Assembly (NCBI GenBank): GCA_004322215.1
Contig: SCSM01000011.1
Span: 186,001 to 250,000 of the forward strand
Length of the DNA stretch: 64,000 bases
Direction: 5' to 3'
Source of the DNA: Bacteroidota bacterium
GTDB taxonomy: Bacteria; Bacteroidota; Ignavibacteria; Kapaibacteriales; UBA2268
Below the pieces are notes generated by a model. The model had not been told where the DNA came from. It was given only the letters and a program-made list of their open reading frames with translations, and did not search any database. Position 1 is the first letter of the stretch; every line of letters starts with the position of its first letter. Of the stretch, positions 8,909-18,234 are shown one piece after another. Position numbers and translations under genes: made by a program.

Positions 8909-11458
8909 ATGGAAAAATATACTATAAAAAAATTCATATTACCAATTTTAATTATATTATTTTTAATAATCGGTACCAAGATAAAAGCTGCTGACGGCGA
9001 TACACTTAAAATAAGGACAATTGAGTTCGGTCAAACCAAATACGGAAAATATATATTCCCTCTAAAGTCAGAGAGGTTTGAAAGAATATTGATGAATTAC
9101 AAATTGAAATGCCCTTGCGGGGAATGGGACTACATTGCAAATGTATTCGTCGAACAATATTACGCACCATCTTTCAGAATTAACTATCGGGTGCAGGATA
9201 CAGCAGGGTTTATGCTGGATACATCGTGGAATTATACTGCAAGAATTGTTGGCGGGAATCTTGTCGTTGACTCAACTCCCAAGCCACAGGTTTGGATTAA
9301 ATTTTATAACGACTTTAATTTCCCGACTAAAGCAACCGATTCAATGTTGGTATGGCAGGAGTATTACAGATATTCATTCGATGCACTAGGGAACAAGATT
9401 GATTCTACTCTTGTGCCTGCCGATTCGGCATTATATCTGACAAAAAAGAGAGTATATTTCACAGACTCTGTTACTATAACCGATAAGTATGAAATTTTCA
9501 GATATATAACTCCTTATGGCAACAATCTCAGTCTTGGAGCGGGTTTCAATTGGATAATTGATATCACTGATTTTGAACCATTTTTACATGATACGGTTTT
9601 TATTAATGCCCCCAATGGACAGGAAGACCTCGAATTGACATTTGATTTTATAAAAGGTGTTCCAACGAGAGATGTAGTAAGAATCGAGAAAATATATGAT
9701 GTATTCGCGAATTATAACAAAAATTTTGAGAAGAGTGTACCTCCTAAACAGATAAATTTTTCAAATGAAGATAAAATGGCACGGTTGAAAATCATTCAGA
9801 CAGGACATGCAATGAATGAGTATGACGGATGTGCCGAATTTTGCAAAAAGCAGGCATTTGTAAAAATTAACGGTATTCAGAGATATGATAATTTTATCTG
9901 GAGGGATGACTGCGGAAGAAATCCGGTTTACCCTCAGGGTGGAACATGGAACCTTATGCGCTCGAACTGGTGCCCGGGTGCAGAAGTCAGATACTATGAT
10001 TATGAACTTACACCCTACATTATTAACGGACAGACAGATACAATAGATTATGATATGGAGTATTATGATGCCCCGATTCAGGGAAGTGGATATGTCAATC
10101 CCGAATGGAGGATTACAGGATATGTTATTACATATTCAAATCCGAATTTCAATAATGATGCGGCATTGGTAAACATTATATCACCTAACGATAATAAATT
10201 TTTTAATAGGTTTAACCCGATAGTAAATGGTCCGGTAGTAGTAATTAGAAATACAGGCGGAATTCCATTAACAAGTCTGGATATAGAATATGGAATAGTC
10301 GGCGGAAATACCGGTTCATTTCGTTGGACGGGAAATCTGAAAATTACGGATACAGCAATAGTAATATTGCCGAATTTTGATTGGGGAGATAATAGAATCA
10401 CAAACAGGAAATTTTTTGCAGAGGTTTCAAATCCAAATGGAGTAATTGATGAGTATACACCGAACAACAGAATTGAAACTTCATTTAAAGATGTTCCGAC
10501 TTACTACAATGATTTGATAATCGAATATGCAACTAACAAATATGCAAAAGACCAGTATAATTATACATTAAGAAATCTCGATGGAAGTTTCAACTATTTT
10601 CGAGATAATATGGATGATTATACTACATACAGGGATACTTTCAATCTAAGCGACGGTGAATATGAATTTGTGTTTAGAAATGTCCTTGGTTATGGAATTA
10701 ACCATTGGTTTTTCAGAGATAACCAGGGATGGGGAGCAGGATATGTAAAGTTCATTAACAGAGGAAGAACCATATCGTTTAACGGAGATTTCGGAACAGA
10801 AATTTTCCATCAATTCAGAGTTGCACCGAAACCGGAAATATTAGTAAGTACAGACTCATTAACTTTTGGGAATGTAAAGGTGAACGAGAGTAAATTTATG
10901 TCATTTGATATATACCCCTTAAATGGAAAAGGAATTGAAATATCCAAGGTTCAAATTATATTCGGGGATAAGAAAGGATTTTTCGTAACATCAACAGACC
11001 CGCCGATTGGAGAAATTCCCGTACATATTGATTCCGGCTCAAAGATGACAGTTAATATAGAATTCAAGCCCCCCAAAATAGGCCAATTAAATTCAACTTT
11101 AAGTATTTTTAATAATGATGAGATAAATTCTCCATTTGTAGTAAAACTTACTGGCACCGGAACAGATCCAAATTCAGTCGAGGAGAATAAAAACCAAGAA
11201 TTAATATTGGATATTTTGAAAAATCCATTTTCAGATAATACCTCTATTCAATTTGGAAATGATGATATAATCAGTAGTAACGCAAGCATTGATTTATACA
11301 ATTCCATCGGGCAACTTGTGATGAAATTATTTAACGGAAAAATTGATGGTTTACAAAGTATCAATCTTTCGGCAAATGAATTGAATTCAGGATTATTTTA
11401 TTTAACGCTTACGATGAATAGTAGAACACTGACAAAGCCGCTTGTTGTAATGAAGTAA
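8909..11458 (+). CDS. Secreted PNGase F-like protein with T9SS C-terminal domain
   Basis: The 849-residue protein has a signal peptide of about 28 residues and a two-domain region resembling Elizabethkingia peptide-N-glycosidase F. CPCGEWDYIANVFV (residues 69-82) matches the PNGase F segment carrying catalytic Asp60, giving Asp74 here. GCAEFC matches the Glu206 segment, giving Glu310 here, and RSNWCPGAE matches its C-terminal domain. PNGase F cleaves N-glycans from Asn. I find no clear counterpart of its third acid, Glu118. An insertion of roughly 100 residues follows the Asp74 segment. A choice-of-anchor D/ASPM-Hydin-like domain is at about 645-750, and a T9SS sorting domain fills the last 80 residues. 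The fold assignment is good; de-glycosylating activity is inference. GAGGTG lies upstream of the ATG. Confidence 0.8.
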   Translation: MEKYTIKKFILPILIILFLIIGTKIKAADGDTLKIRTIEFGQTKYGKYIFPLKSERFERILMNYKLKCPCGEWDYIANVFVEQYYAPSFRINYRVQDTAGFMLDTSWNYTARIVGGNLVVDSTPKPQVWIKFYNDFNFPTKATDSMLVWQEYYRYSFDALGNKIDSTLVPADSALYLTKKRVYFTDSVTITDKYEIFRYITPYGNNLSLGAGFNWIIDITDFEPFLHDTVFINAPNGQEDLELTFDFIKGVPTRDVVRIEKIYDVFANYNKNFEKSVPPKQINFSNEDKMARLKIIQTGHAMNEYDGCAEFCKKQAFVKINGIQRYDNFIWRDDCGRNPVYPQGGTWNLMRSNWCPGAEVRYYDYELTPYIINGQTDTIDYDMEYYDAPIQGSGYVNPEWRITGYVITYSNPNFNNDAALVNIISPNDNKFFNRFNPIVNGPVVVIRNTGGIPLTSLDIEYGIVGGNTGSFRWTGNLKITDTAIVILPNFDWGDNRITNRKFFAEVSNPNGVIDEYTPNNRIETSFKDVPTYYNDLIIEYATNKYAKDQYNYTLRNLDGSFNYFRDNMDDYTTYRDTFNLSDGEYEFVFRNVLGYGINHWFFRDNQGWGAGYVKFINRGRTISFNGDFGTEIFHQFRVAPKPEILVSTDSLTFGNVKVNESKFMSFDIYPLNGKGIEISKVQIIFGDKKGFFVTSTDPPIGEIPVHIDSGSKMTVNIEFKPPKIGQLNSTLSIFNNDEINSPFVVKLTGTGTDPNSVEENKNQELILDILKNPFSDNTSIQFGNDDIISSNASIDLYNSIGQLVMKLFNGKIDGLQSINLSANELNSGLFYLTLTMNSRTLTKPLVVMK

Positions 11459-11500
11459 TTATGGCAATTTAATCAGTAATTGAAAAATGAGTATTGAATA

Positions 11501-12433
11501 TTATCCTCTCGGATGAAATGTTTTATGGACTTCTTTGATATAATCTCTGTCTAAGTGAGTGTATATTTGAGTAGTTGATATATCTGAATGACCGAGCATT
11601 TCCTGAACAGCCCGAAGGTCTGCCCCACCTTCAAGTAAATGAGTAGCAAAAGAATGGCGGAGCATGTGGGGATGTACATGAACGTTAATTTCGGCAGCTC
11701 TCGCAGAAATATCAAGTAATTTCCAAATTGACATCCGGGAGAGCTTTGAACCTCTTTGATTCAGGAAAAGAATATCATCGGTATCTGATTTTTTGATAAA
11801 CAGATGCCTTGCCTTTTTAATATATTCTGTTATCCATTTCAATGCAGAATTGCCGATTGGAACAATTCTTTCTTTCGAGCCCTTTCCAAATACGCGTACG
11901 ATTTCAGCTTCAGATATTACATCTCTTTGCTTCAGGTTGCACAATTCGGAAACACGCAGTCCGCAGGCATACAAAGTTTCGAGTATGGCTCTGTCTCTTA
12001 TTCCTGCAGGTTTGTTTGTGTCCGGTTGTTCGAGAATATTGTTGATATCTTCAATAGTTAATGTGTCAGGCAATTTCCTCGAGGTTTTAGGTAAATCTAT
12101 AACATCGGTTATATTTTTATCGGTTATTCCTGAAGAGAAAAGATATTTATAAAGCATTCTAATCGAACTGAGATAGCGTGAACGGCTTGTAACACTTAAT
12201 CCAATGTCATCGAGAAGCTGCAAAAAATCAGAAACATTTTGCGGAACAGCATTAGTAAAGTTTAAGATACTTTTTGAGCTTAAAAATTCAGCAAATTGCT
12301 TCAGGTCATGCTTGTAAGACATTTTGGTATTGTCTGACAATCCTTTTTCGAGAGAGATGAATTGAATAAACTGATTTAATTCCCTGAGTATTTCTTTTGT
12401 CAGTGAAATATCATTAACATCAATATTTTTCAT
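11501..12433 (-). CDS. xerD: Site-specific tyrosine recombinase XerD/XerC
   Basis: The 310-residue protein has an N-terminal SAM-like core-binding domain (about residues 15-105) and a tyrosine recombinase catalytic domain. YACGLRVSELCNL carries the first catalytic Arg, HPHMLRHSFATHLLEGG the His-x-x-Arg pair, and LGHSDISTTQIYTH the second His and the nucleophile Tyr. Xer recombinases resolve chromosome dimers at dif. Length and motifs are those of the housekeeping enzyme rather than a phage or integron integrase. The gene overlaps the upstream 7TM-HD gene by four bases (ATGA), so translation is probably coupled. XerC versus XerD is uncertain from sequence alone. Confidence 0.93.
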   Translation of the reverse strand: MKNIDVNDISLTKEILRELNQFIQFISLEKGLSDNTKMSYKHDLKQFAEFLSSKSILNFTNAVPQNVSDFLQLLDDIGLSVTSRSRYLSSIRMLYKYLFSSGITDKNITDVIDLPKTSRKLPDTLTIEDINNILEQPDTNKPAGIRDRAILETLYACGLRVSELCNLKQRDVISEAEIVRVFGKGSKERIVPIGNSALKWITEYIKKARHLFIKKSDTDDILFLNQRGSKLSRMSIWKLLDISARAAEINVHVHPHMLRHSFATHLLEGGADLRAVQEMLGHSDISTTQIYTHLDRDYIKEVHKTFHPRG

Positions 12434-14676
12434 AATTCGGTACCGGATTCAACAATAGTTTCCGATTTCTCTTCAGGAATTTCTTTGTACTCAACTCTCG
12501 GATGCGAGATACTCTGAATAAATTTGATACAAGTTTCTTTGATAGTATTAATATCGGTCATAGTCAGATTTGATTCATCCAATTGCCCGTCGAGTAGTTT
12601 ATCCTTAATACTTCTGTCAACAGCTTTCTCGAGGTCTTCCTTCTCTTTGAATGGAACACGGGACAATGCCTCGATGGAATCGCAAATCATAACAATTGCA
12701 GTTTCTTTTGAATTCGGTTTCGGACCCGGATAGCGAAAATCCTCATCATTTACGGGCTCACCATAAGCCATCTCGATTGCTTTTGCATAAAAATGCTTTA
12801 CCAAAGAGGTGCCGTGATGCATCGGAATAAAGTCTATTATTCTCTGAGGGATTTTACTATCATGGGCAAGTTTGATGCCGTCAACAACGTGATTTTTAAT
12901 TGCGTCAGCACTCTTTCTCGGGGTAAGCATTTCGTGCTTATTATCGATGTCAATCTGGTTTTCAGAAAAGTATTCGGGTTTGGATATTTTACCAATATCG
13001 TGGAAATACGCACCGACTTTTGTGAGCAATGGATTTGCATAAATTGCTATGGCACATCTCTCTGCGAGCTGAGCCATTGACAGGGTATGCTGGTATGTAC
13101 CCGGTGCAAGTTCGCTCAACTTAGTCAATATTGGGTGATTCAGGTTTACATATTCCTGCAATCTTAAATCGGTTGTAAGATTAGTCGTCCTTTCAATAAC
13201 AAATAATAATCCATAAGTGATTAACGGAGAAAAAGCCGAATTAATCAAAGCCAAGAGGATTTTGTTAAGCGAAGTTGATAAATCGGTTGAACGTTCAAGA
13301 CCGATGACGATAATTGAAATTGCCAAGCCGATAAAAATATAAAATATTGATAAAAACATTTGAGTTCTGCTCTGAATATCACGAACCGTATAAGCAGCAA
13401 GAGTTCCTGCGAACATCATTGAAATCCCTACATCATAGTCATTACCTCTTATTCCTGACACCATCAAAGCCATCGTAACAGTTACATAAAATGCAGTCCT
13501 TGAATCAAACACAATAGCAGAGAGCATAGAAAATGCAGGAAGTAAAATCAGAAATTCAAGAGGCAAAGGAGTCGAAATCTCAATTGAAAGCCAGGACATA
13601 AATGCAATTAAAATCAGCAGAACGCTTAAAATTGCTATCTGAAGATTATCGAAAAAAATCTTTTTCCTGATAAAGAAAAGATAAATTAAAAGAATAGTAT
13701 AAATAAGTGTAGCATGGCCGAGACTACCCAAAAAATACCAGACAGAATATATGCTTTCACTACGCAGTAATTTTGAATTTTCATAAGAGCGGATTTTTTT
13801 CAAAACTTCATTAGTTACAACCTGACCTTTGGAAACAATTGATTCGCCTTTCCTGACAATTCCCTCAGTTTTAGCAACAGATTGCTCAGCAAGCGAAAAT
13901 GCCTGGTCAGTCAGAGTCTTGGAATAAATAAGATTAGGCACAGCACAACGTGAAATAATTTCAATTGACAATTCAAGTGCTGTAGTTGAAATTTTATTAA
14001 ATAAAAATCTCGATGCCTTCTCATTTATGGTTGTTGAATCAGTTAATAAATCCTTTGACAAAATTTTGATATAGTTAGGGGGTAACTGTACTGTAACTTC
14101 ATTATTCCTGAGTTGTGAAAGACTTATATTAGATAAACCGTACCTGTAAACTTCAGTCAAATAAAATTTAATAAACTTCTGCATTGAAGTTAAATCTTTT
14201 TGCTTTTGAGCAGGACTCAAACCATCGAATTTCTTCAATTCGTCAATGGTGAAAAATGCCCCGATATTATTAGGTACATTATTTATATAATTCTGGAGAT
14301 TAGTCATAATAAGATTGAAAACCTTCATTGACTGATTAATCGAGGATGTCTCCAGAACATATACCGACAGTGTATTTTCCTTTGCTTTGCTTACTTCTTT
14401 ATTGTACTCACTCAATTCCTTAAAAACAGGAAATGTAAATTCGGCAATCAATGGCTGGCTTGTCCAGATATTGCCCGGCTTTGCACTGAATTTCAATGCA
14501 ATACTTTTTTGTGTATTGAAATGAAAAGCAAAGAAGAATGTGCAAAACAGTGCTGTCAGAATAAAAATGACTGCTTTGGTTTTATTAGAGAATCTCATTC
14601 CTTTACCTGAATGAGGTGTCGTATCAATTTCCCTATCCCTTAATTTCCTTAATAAAGTTTTTTTTGTTTCAGTCAT
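12430..14676 (-). CDS. 7TM-HD membrane phosphodiesterase (PgpH-like, probable c-di-AMP hydrolase)
   Basis: The 748-residue protein has a first membrane helix at about 30-50, an extracellular 7TMR-HDED-type domain (about 60-300), a block of seven hydrophobic segments (about 315-500) and a cytoplasmic HD domain. The HD domain shows YQHTLSMAQLAE (metal-binding His530), AYFHDIGKI (His559-Asp560) and a downstream MHHGT, the ligand pattern of HD phosphodiesterases. Listeria PgpH and related proteins hydrolyse c-di-AMP, so this is the best functional guess. It is the first gene of a unit with xerD (four-base overlap). Confidence 0.88.
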   Translation of the reverse strand: MTETKKTLLRKLRDREIDTTPHSGKGMRFSNKTKAVIFILTALFCTFFFAFHFNTQKSIALKFSAKPGNIWTSQPLIAEFTFPVFKELSEYNKEVSKAKENTLSVYVLETSSINQSMKVFNLIMTNLQNYINNVPNNIGAFFTIDELKKFDGLSPAQKQKDLTSMQKFIKFYLTEVYRYGLSNISLSQLRNNEVTVQLPPNYIKILSKDLLTDSTTINEKASRFLFNKISTTALELSIEIISRCAVPNLIYSKTLTDQAFSLAEQSVAKTEGIVRKGESIVSKGQVVTNEVLKKIRSYENSKLLRSESIYSVWYFLGSLGHATLIYTILLIYLFFIRKKIFFDNLQIAILSVLLILIAFMSWLSIEISTPLPLEFLILLPAFSMLSAIVFDSRTAFYVTVTMALMVSGIRGNDYDVGISMMFAGTLAAYTVRDIQSRTQMFLSIFYIFIGLAISIIVIGLERSTDLSTSLNKILLALINSAFSPLITYGLLFVIERTTNLTTDLRLQEYVNLNHPILTKLSELAPGTYQHTLSMAQLAERCAIAIYANPLLTKVGAYFHDIGKISKPEYFSENQIDIDNKHEMLTPRKSADAIKNHVVDGIKLAHDSKIPQRIIDFIPMHHGTSLVKHFYAKAIEMAYGEPVNDEDFRYPGPKPNSKETAIVMICDSIEALSRVPFKEKEDLEKAVDRSIKDKLLDGQLDESNLTMTDINTIKETCIKFIQSISHPRVEYKEIPEEKSETIVESGTEL

Positions 14677-14915
14677 ATAATATAATTTAGGTTAATAAAA
14701 AATGACCAGTCAAAAATTAACAGTCCGAATATTTATATCAAAAATAATAAAAAGTAAGGTAAATTTGTCATTGGTGTAAGTTAATTGTCAAAAGTCATTT
14801 GTAATATTAAAGGATATAAGTGGAAAAACGAATTATTCAATCCCTTTTGACTTACATCCAACGATTTTTAATTATTAACTAAAATATTATAAATTTAGTC
14901 TAAATTAGAATAAAA

Positions 14916-15608
14916 ATGAACTGTTTATACTTGCCTGTTTTATCGAGGGCTGTTAAAGATTACAAACTGGCTGACGAAGAAATAAAGCATATAAAAGTAT
15001 TGCGAATTTCTCAAAATGAAATAATAATGGTTGTAAACGGTAAAGGTTTGACAGCAACCGGGAAAATAACATTAATCAGGAAGAATGAAATATATTTCAG
15101 ACCTGATGAATATATTGAAAATTCAGGAGAAAATCCATTTAAGTCAGGATTAGCTTTAGGAATTCTTGATAACAGAGATAGATTAGAAATAGCATTGGAA
15201 AAAGCTGTAGAACTCGGAATTAACGATTTTTACCCGTTAATTACAAAATACACACAGACAAAGAAAATAAATACTGAAAGATTAAATTTAAAAGCTGTAT
15301 CTGCTATGAAGCAGTGCTGCCGTTCGGTTCTCCCGAATATACACTCCCCTATTACAATTAATGAATTGCTTGAAGAAGCTAAAGAGTATGAAAGAATTTT
15401 ATTGGCTGATATTAATGGAATGAAACCTGAAGAAATTTCTAATGAGAAAACGACTCTTTTACTGGTTGGACCCGAAGGTGGTTTTAGCATTGATGAAATT
15501 GAATTAATGAAAAAAGATAAAAGAGTTGAACTGATAAATCTTGGGAAGAGGCGGCTGAGAGCCGAAACCTCTGCTATTGTTGCCTTAGGATTAATTAATA
15601 GCCGTTAG
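14916..15608 (+). CDS. rsmE: 16S rRNA m3U1498 methyltransferase RsmE
   Basis: The 230-residue SPOUT-class methyltransferase has an N-terminal PUA-like domain (about 1-70). The C-terminal trefoil knot binds S-adenosylmethionine through LLVGPEGGFSIDEI and LGKRRLRAETSAIVALGLI, the RsmE signature. It methylates N3 of U1498 in 16S rRNA. Length is typical. It stands alone on the plus strand between two minus-strand genes. No terminator is obvious after the stop. Confidence 0.93.
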   Translation: MNCLYLPVLSRAVKDYKLADEEIKHIKVLRISQNEIIMVVNGKGLTATGKITLIRKNEIYFRPDEYIENSGENPFKSGLALGILDNRDRLEIALEKAVELGINDFYPLITKYTQTKKINTERLNLKAVSAMKQCCRSVLPNIHSPITINELLEEAKEYERILLADINGMKPEEISNEKTTLLLVGPEGGFSIDEIELMKKDKRVELINLGKRRLRAETSAIVALGLINSR

Positions 15609-15673
15609 ATAATTTTAATTCAGATTTTATCTTTTTGACTAATGACTTTCAACATTCGAATATTGAATTATTA

Positions 15674-17470
15674 CTAACTGTTCTTTGTTCTGATTTTCCT
15701 GATTTTTTCCCTTGCTTCCTGAAGATAAATGGAACGTGGATATTTCACAATCAATTGAGTGTAATATTTGACTGCATCATCTGTATTATTTTCACTAAGA
15801 TAAGAATCACCAATCAATAAATGAGCAATATCGCCATATATAGTGTCGGGGTATTTTGCAAGAAATTCGGATAAAATTTTTCTTACCTGTGTGTAATCAG
15901 AACTTTGAAATTCAATTTTTGCCTGCCTGATGACGCTTTGTTCAGCCAGGTCAGAACCGGATGCAATAGCAGTCACATCCTGATACAATTTCAATGCTTG
16001 AACAGTATCCTTTTGCCATTCTTTATATTCAGCTTGTGCAAATAATTTCAATCCTTCAGTAAATTGCTTGTTTTGGTCAATCAGGATTATTTTATTTAAA
16101 GCATCATTTGCAATATCGGAGCCGGTGTTTTCGGATACATTGGTAAATAATGTGAATGAGGAGTCAATATTACCGGAAAAATATTGGATTTGAGCAAGAA
16201 GGTAAGAAGCCCTGTCAACCTCCAGGGGTGCATTTCTTTTGTATTTATTAATAACTTGTGCGAATGCCTGTCCTGCATCCTCCATTTTATTTTCCATCAT
16301 CATTATGGAACCGAATAAATTCAATGCAGAAGCGGTTACCATTTGCTGTGGGAATTGTTTAATTATTGCCTGCAATTCTTCTTTAGCTGATTCCTTATCG
16401 TTAAGGTAATCGAGCGATAGCTGGGCAATTCTCATTCGGGAATCGGCGGCAGTTAAATCATAAGAATATTCTTTGACGATTTGTCTGTACCTTGCAATTA
16501 TTTTTTCGATAGTCTCTTTTGATATTTTCGGATTTTCCTGAATTTTATATTCGAGGGTTCTTGCAAAACCAAAAAGCGAAGTCAGAAAATGAGGAGTGTT
16601 TTTACCTTTTGCAATGACCAAATCATAAGCTTTAAGAGCAATATCATAATTACCATCCTGTTTGGAATCATTTGCAAACCTTGATATCTCAGTGCCGAGG
16701 CCACCAGTAATATCATCGAGCTTTTTGAATATATTGAGTGCCTTATCGGGGTCAACCGATTTGAGGAACCATCCGTATAATCTCAGATAAAATTGGTCAT
16801 TATCATATTTTGAAGTTTTCTTTTCAAGTTCTTTTTCAATATACTTTTTTGCATCTTTACCAGCCATTAAAGCTGAGAGTCGCCCCTGGGCAATTGGCAG
16901 ATTCTTATCGGATTCAAAAACCCCGAGTATTTCATCAACACCTTTTACATAATCACCTGCTGCTATATATAATGGTATTAGTTTCTCCGAAAAAGAAAAG
17001 GTATCGCCAAATATTTTTTGTCCATTTTCAAGAGTAGAAATTGCTTTATCAAATAACATCAATAAAGATTGAGATTCGGCGACATCTATATAGGATTCGG
17101 GATTTTTAGGCGGCATTTCGAGTGCTTCCTTCCAAGCATTGTTAGCATCATCGGTTTTCCCTGTCCGCCAGTATAATTCACCTGCAAGAATAACGACATC
17201 TGCTGTATGTTCGATTTTTAAGTGCTCTTGAATAATCGATAGCAAACTTGAATATTGGTGCAATGCTTTGTAGGACCGAACAACCCCGTCGTAGTATCTC
17301 CCGTTCTTTGGAGTTATTTTATAAATTTCATAGTAAAGCCGCGAAGCATTTTCGAAATCACCGTTTTTCTCATAAACTTGAGCAAGTTGGAATTTCTGTT
17401 CGGTTGAACTTTGAGCAAAAGCACAATTGATTAATGTTCCAAAAATCAATATATATATAATCTGTTTCAT
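15674..17470 (-). CDS. Secreted tetratricopeptide-repeat protein
   Basis: I choose the ATG at 17470 because it gives a clean signal peptide (MKQIIYILIFGTLINCAFAQ) and 598 residues; an upstream in-frame start at 17503 would add 11 residues ahead of it. The mature protein is a chain of TPR helical hairpins, for example AQVYEKNGDFENASRLYYEI near the start. The last repeat contains LIGDSYLSENNTDDAVKYYT, as in outer-membrane assembly TPR proteins. Such proteins are periplasmic scaffolds. No specific partner can be named. It is a single gene convergent with rsmE. Confidence 0.8.
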   Translation of the reverse strand: MKQIIYILIFGTLINCAFAQSSTEQKFQLAQVYEKNGDFENASRLYYEIYKITPKNGRYYDGVVRSYKALHQYSSLLSIIQEHLKIEHTADVVILAGELYWRTGKTDDANNAWKEALEMPPKNPESYIDVAESQSLLMLFDKAISTLENGQKIFGDTFSFSEKLIPLYIAAGDYVKGVDEILGVFESDKNLPIAQGRLSALMAGKDAKKYIEKELEKKTSKYDNDQFYLRLYGWFLKSVDPDKALNIFKKLDDITGGLGTEISRFANDSKQDGNYDIALKAYDLVIAKGKNTPHFLTSLFGFARTLEYKIQENPKISKETIEKIIARYRQIVKEYSYDLTAADSRMRIAQLSLDYLNDKESAKEELQAIIKQFPQQMVTASALNLFGSIMMMENKMEDAGQAFAQVINKYKRNAPLEVDRASYLLAQIQYFSGNIDSSFTLFTNVSENTGSDIANDALNKIILIDQNKQFTEGLKLFAQAEYKEWQKDTVQALKLYQDVTAIASGSDLAEQSVIRQAKIEFQSSDYTQVRKILSEFLAKYPDTIYGDIAHLLIGDSYLSENNTDDAVKYYTQLIVKYPRSIYLQEAREKIRKIRTKNS

Positions 17471-17605
17471 TTTATCCCATAAATAATTGATGATAAGACG
17501 CAAATCAGGATTTACTGTTGTTATTTAAGCAATTGCATTTTTTTTATAAATAAAATTTAAGTTAAATTTATCACTGTTTAAATAACTAAAATCTAAAATT
17601 TAATT

Positions 17606-18187
17606 ATGAAAGTCGTTAGAACAATTGCATTAATAATTGCTGCTATTTTCATTACAGTATTTTTATATTCATTCTTTCTCCCTTCCGATTATATAGTCAC
17701 GAGAAAAATAATTATTAATTCAAAAAAAGAAATTATATTTCAATATATAAACAATTTACATTCATGGGAAAATTGGTCGAGCTGGAGCGTTAGGCAGGAC
17801 TCAACCCTAAAATTTTCATACAAAGGACCTGAATCAGGGATTGGAGCAACCCAATTATGGAATTCAAAAAGAATGGGTAAAGGAAGCATAAAAATTACTA
17901 AAAGTATTTCTGCATATTTAATTGAATATTTGATGAAAATGGATGACGGGAATTTCATTTCAAGGGGTAAATTCATATTAAAACAAAGCGAAACAGGAAG
18001 TGAGTTAAAATGGATAATTATAGGTAAAGTAAGCTGGAATCCTATTGCGAAAATATTCAGTTATTATTATATGGATAGCTTTATGGGACCTGATTTGGAG
18101 CGAGCTTTGAGAAATCTGAAAGAGTTTGTGGAAAGCAGGAAATCGATAGCAGAAAGCCGTAGTTCAGAATTAACATTTAACGAATAA
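17606..18187 (+). CDS. SRPBCC-family protein with N-terminal membrane anchor
   Basis: The 193-residue protein starts with a hydrophobic helix (about residues 5-25) and continues as a START/polyketide-cyclase-like domain, with LHSWENWSSWS near residue 53 and YKGPESGIGATQLW soon after. This is the Polyketide_cyc2 type found with a leading membrane helix in many bacteria. These domains bind hydrophobic ligands in a deep cavity; the ligand here is unknown. It lies 47 bases before the PDZ/repeat protein on the same strand and is possibly co-transcribed. It is more distant from the five AHSA1 proteins at 55-58 kb than they are from each other. Confidence 0.8.
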   Translation: MKVVRTIALIIAAIFITVFLYSFFLPSDYIVTRKIIINSKKEIIFQYINNLHSWENWSSWSVRQDSTLKFSYKGPESGIGATQLWNSKRMGKGSIKITKSISAYLIEYLMKMDDGNFISRGKFILKQSETGSELKWIIIGKVSWNPIAKIFSYYYMDSFMGPDLERALRNLKEFVESRKSIAESRSSELTFNE

Positions 18188-18234
18188 AAAGTTTAAAAAT
18201 GGAAAAATTCATTACTATATAAATTGAGATAATT

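Noticed and set aside
11501-12433. Phage or integron integrase
   Set aside because: Length and motifs are those of a housekeeping Xer recombinase, and there are no phage genes, attachment repeats or cassette sites around it.
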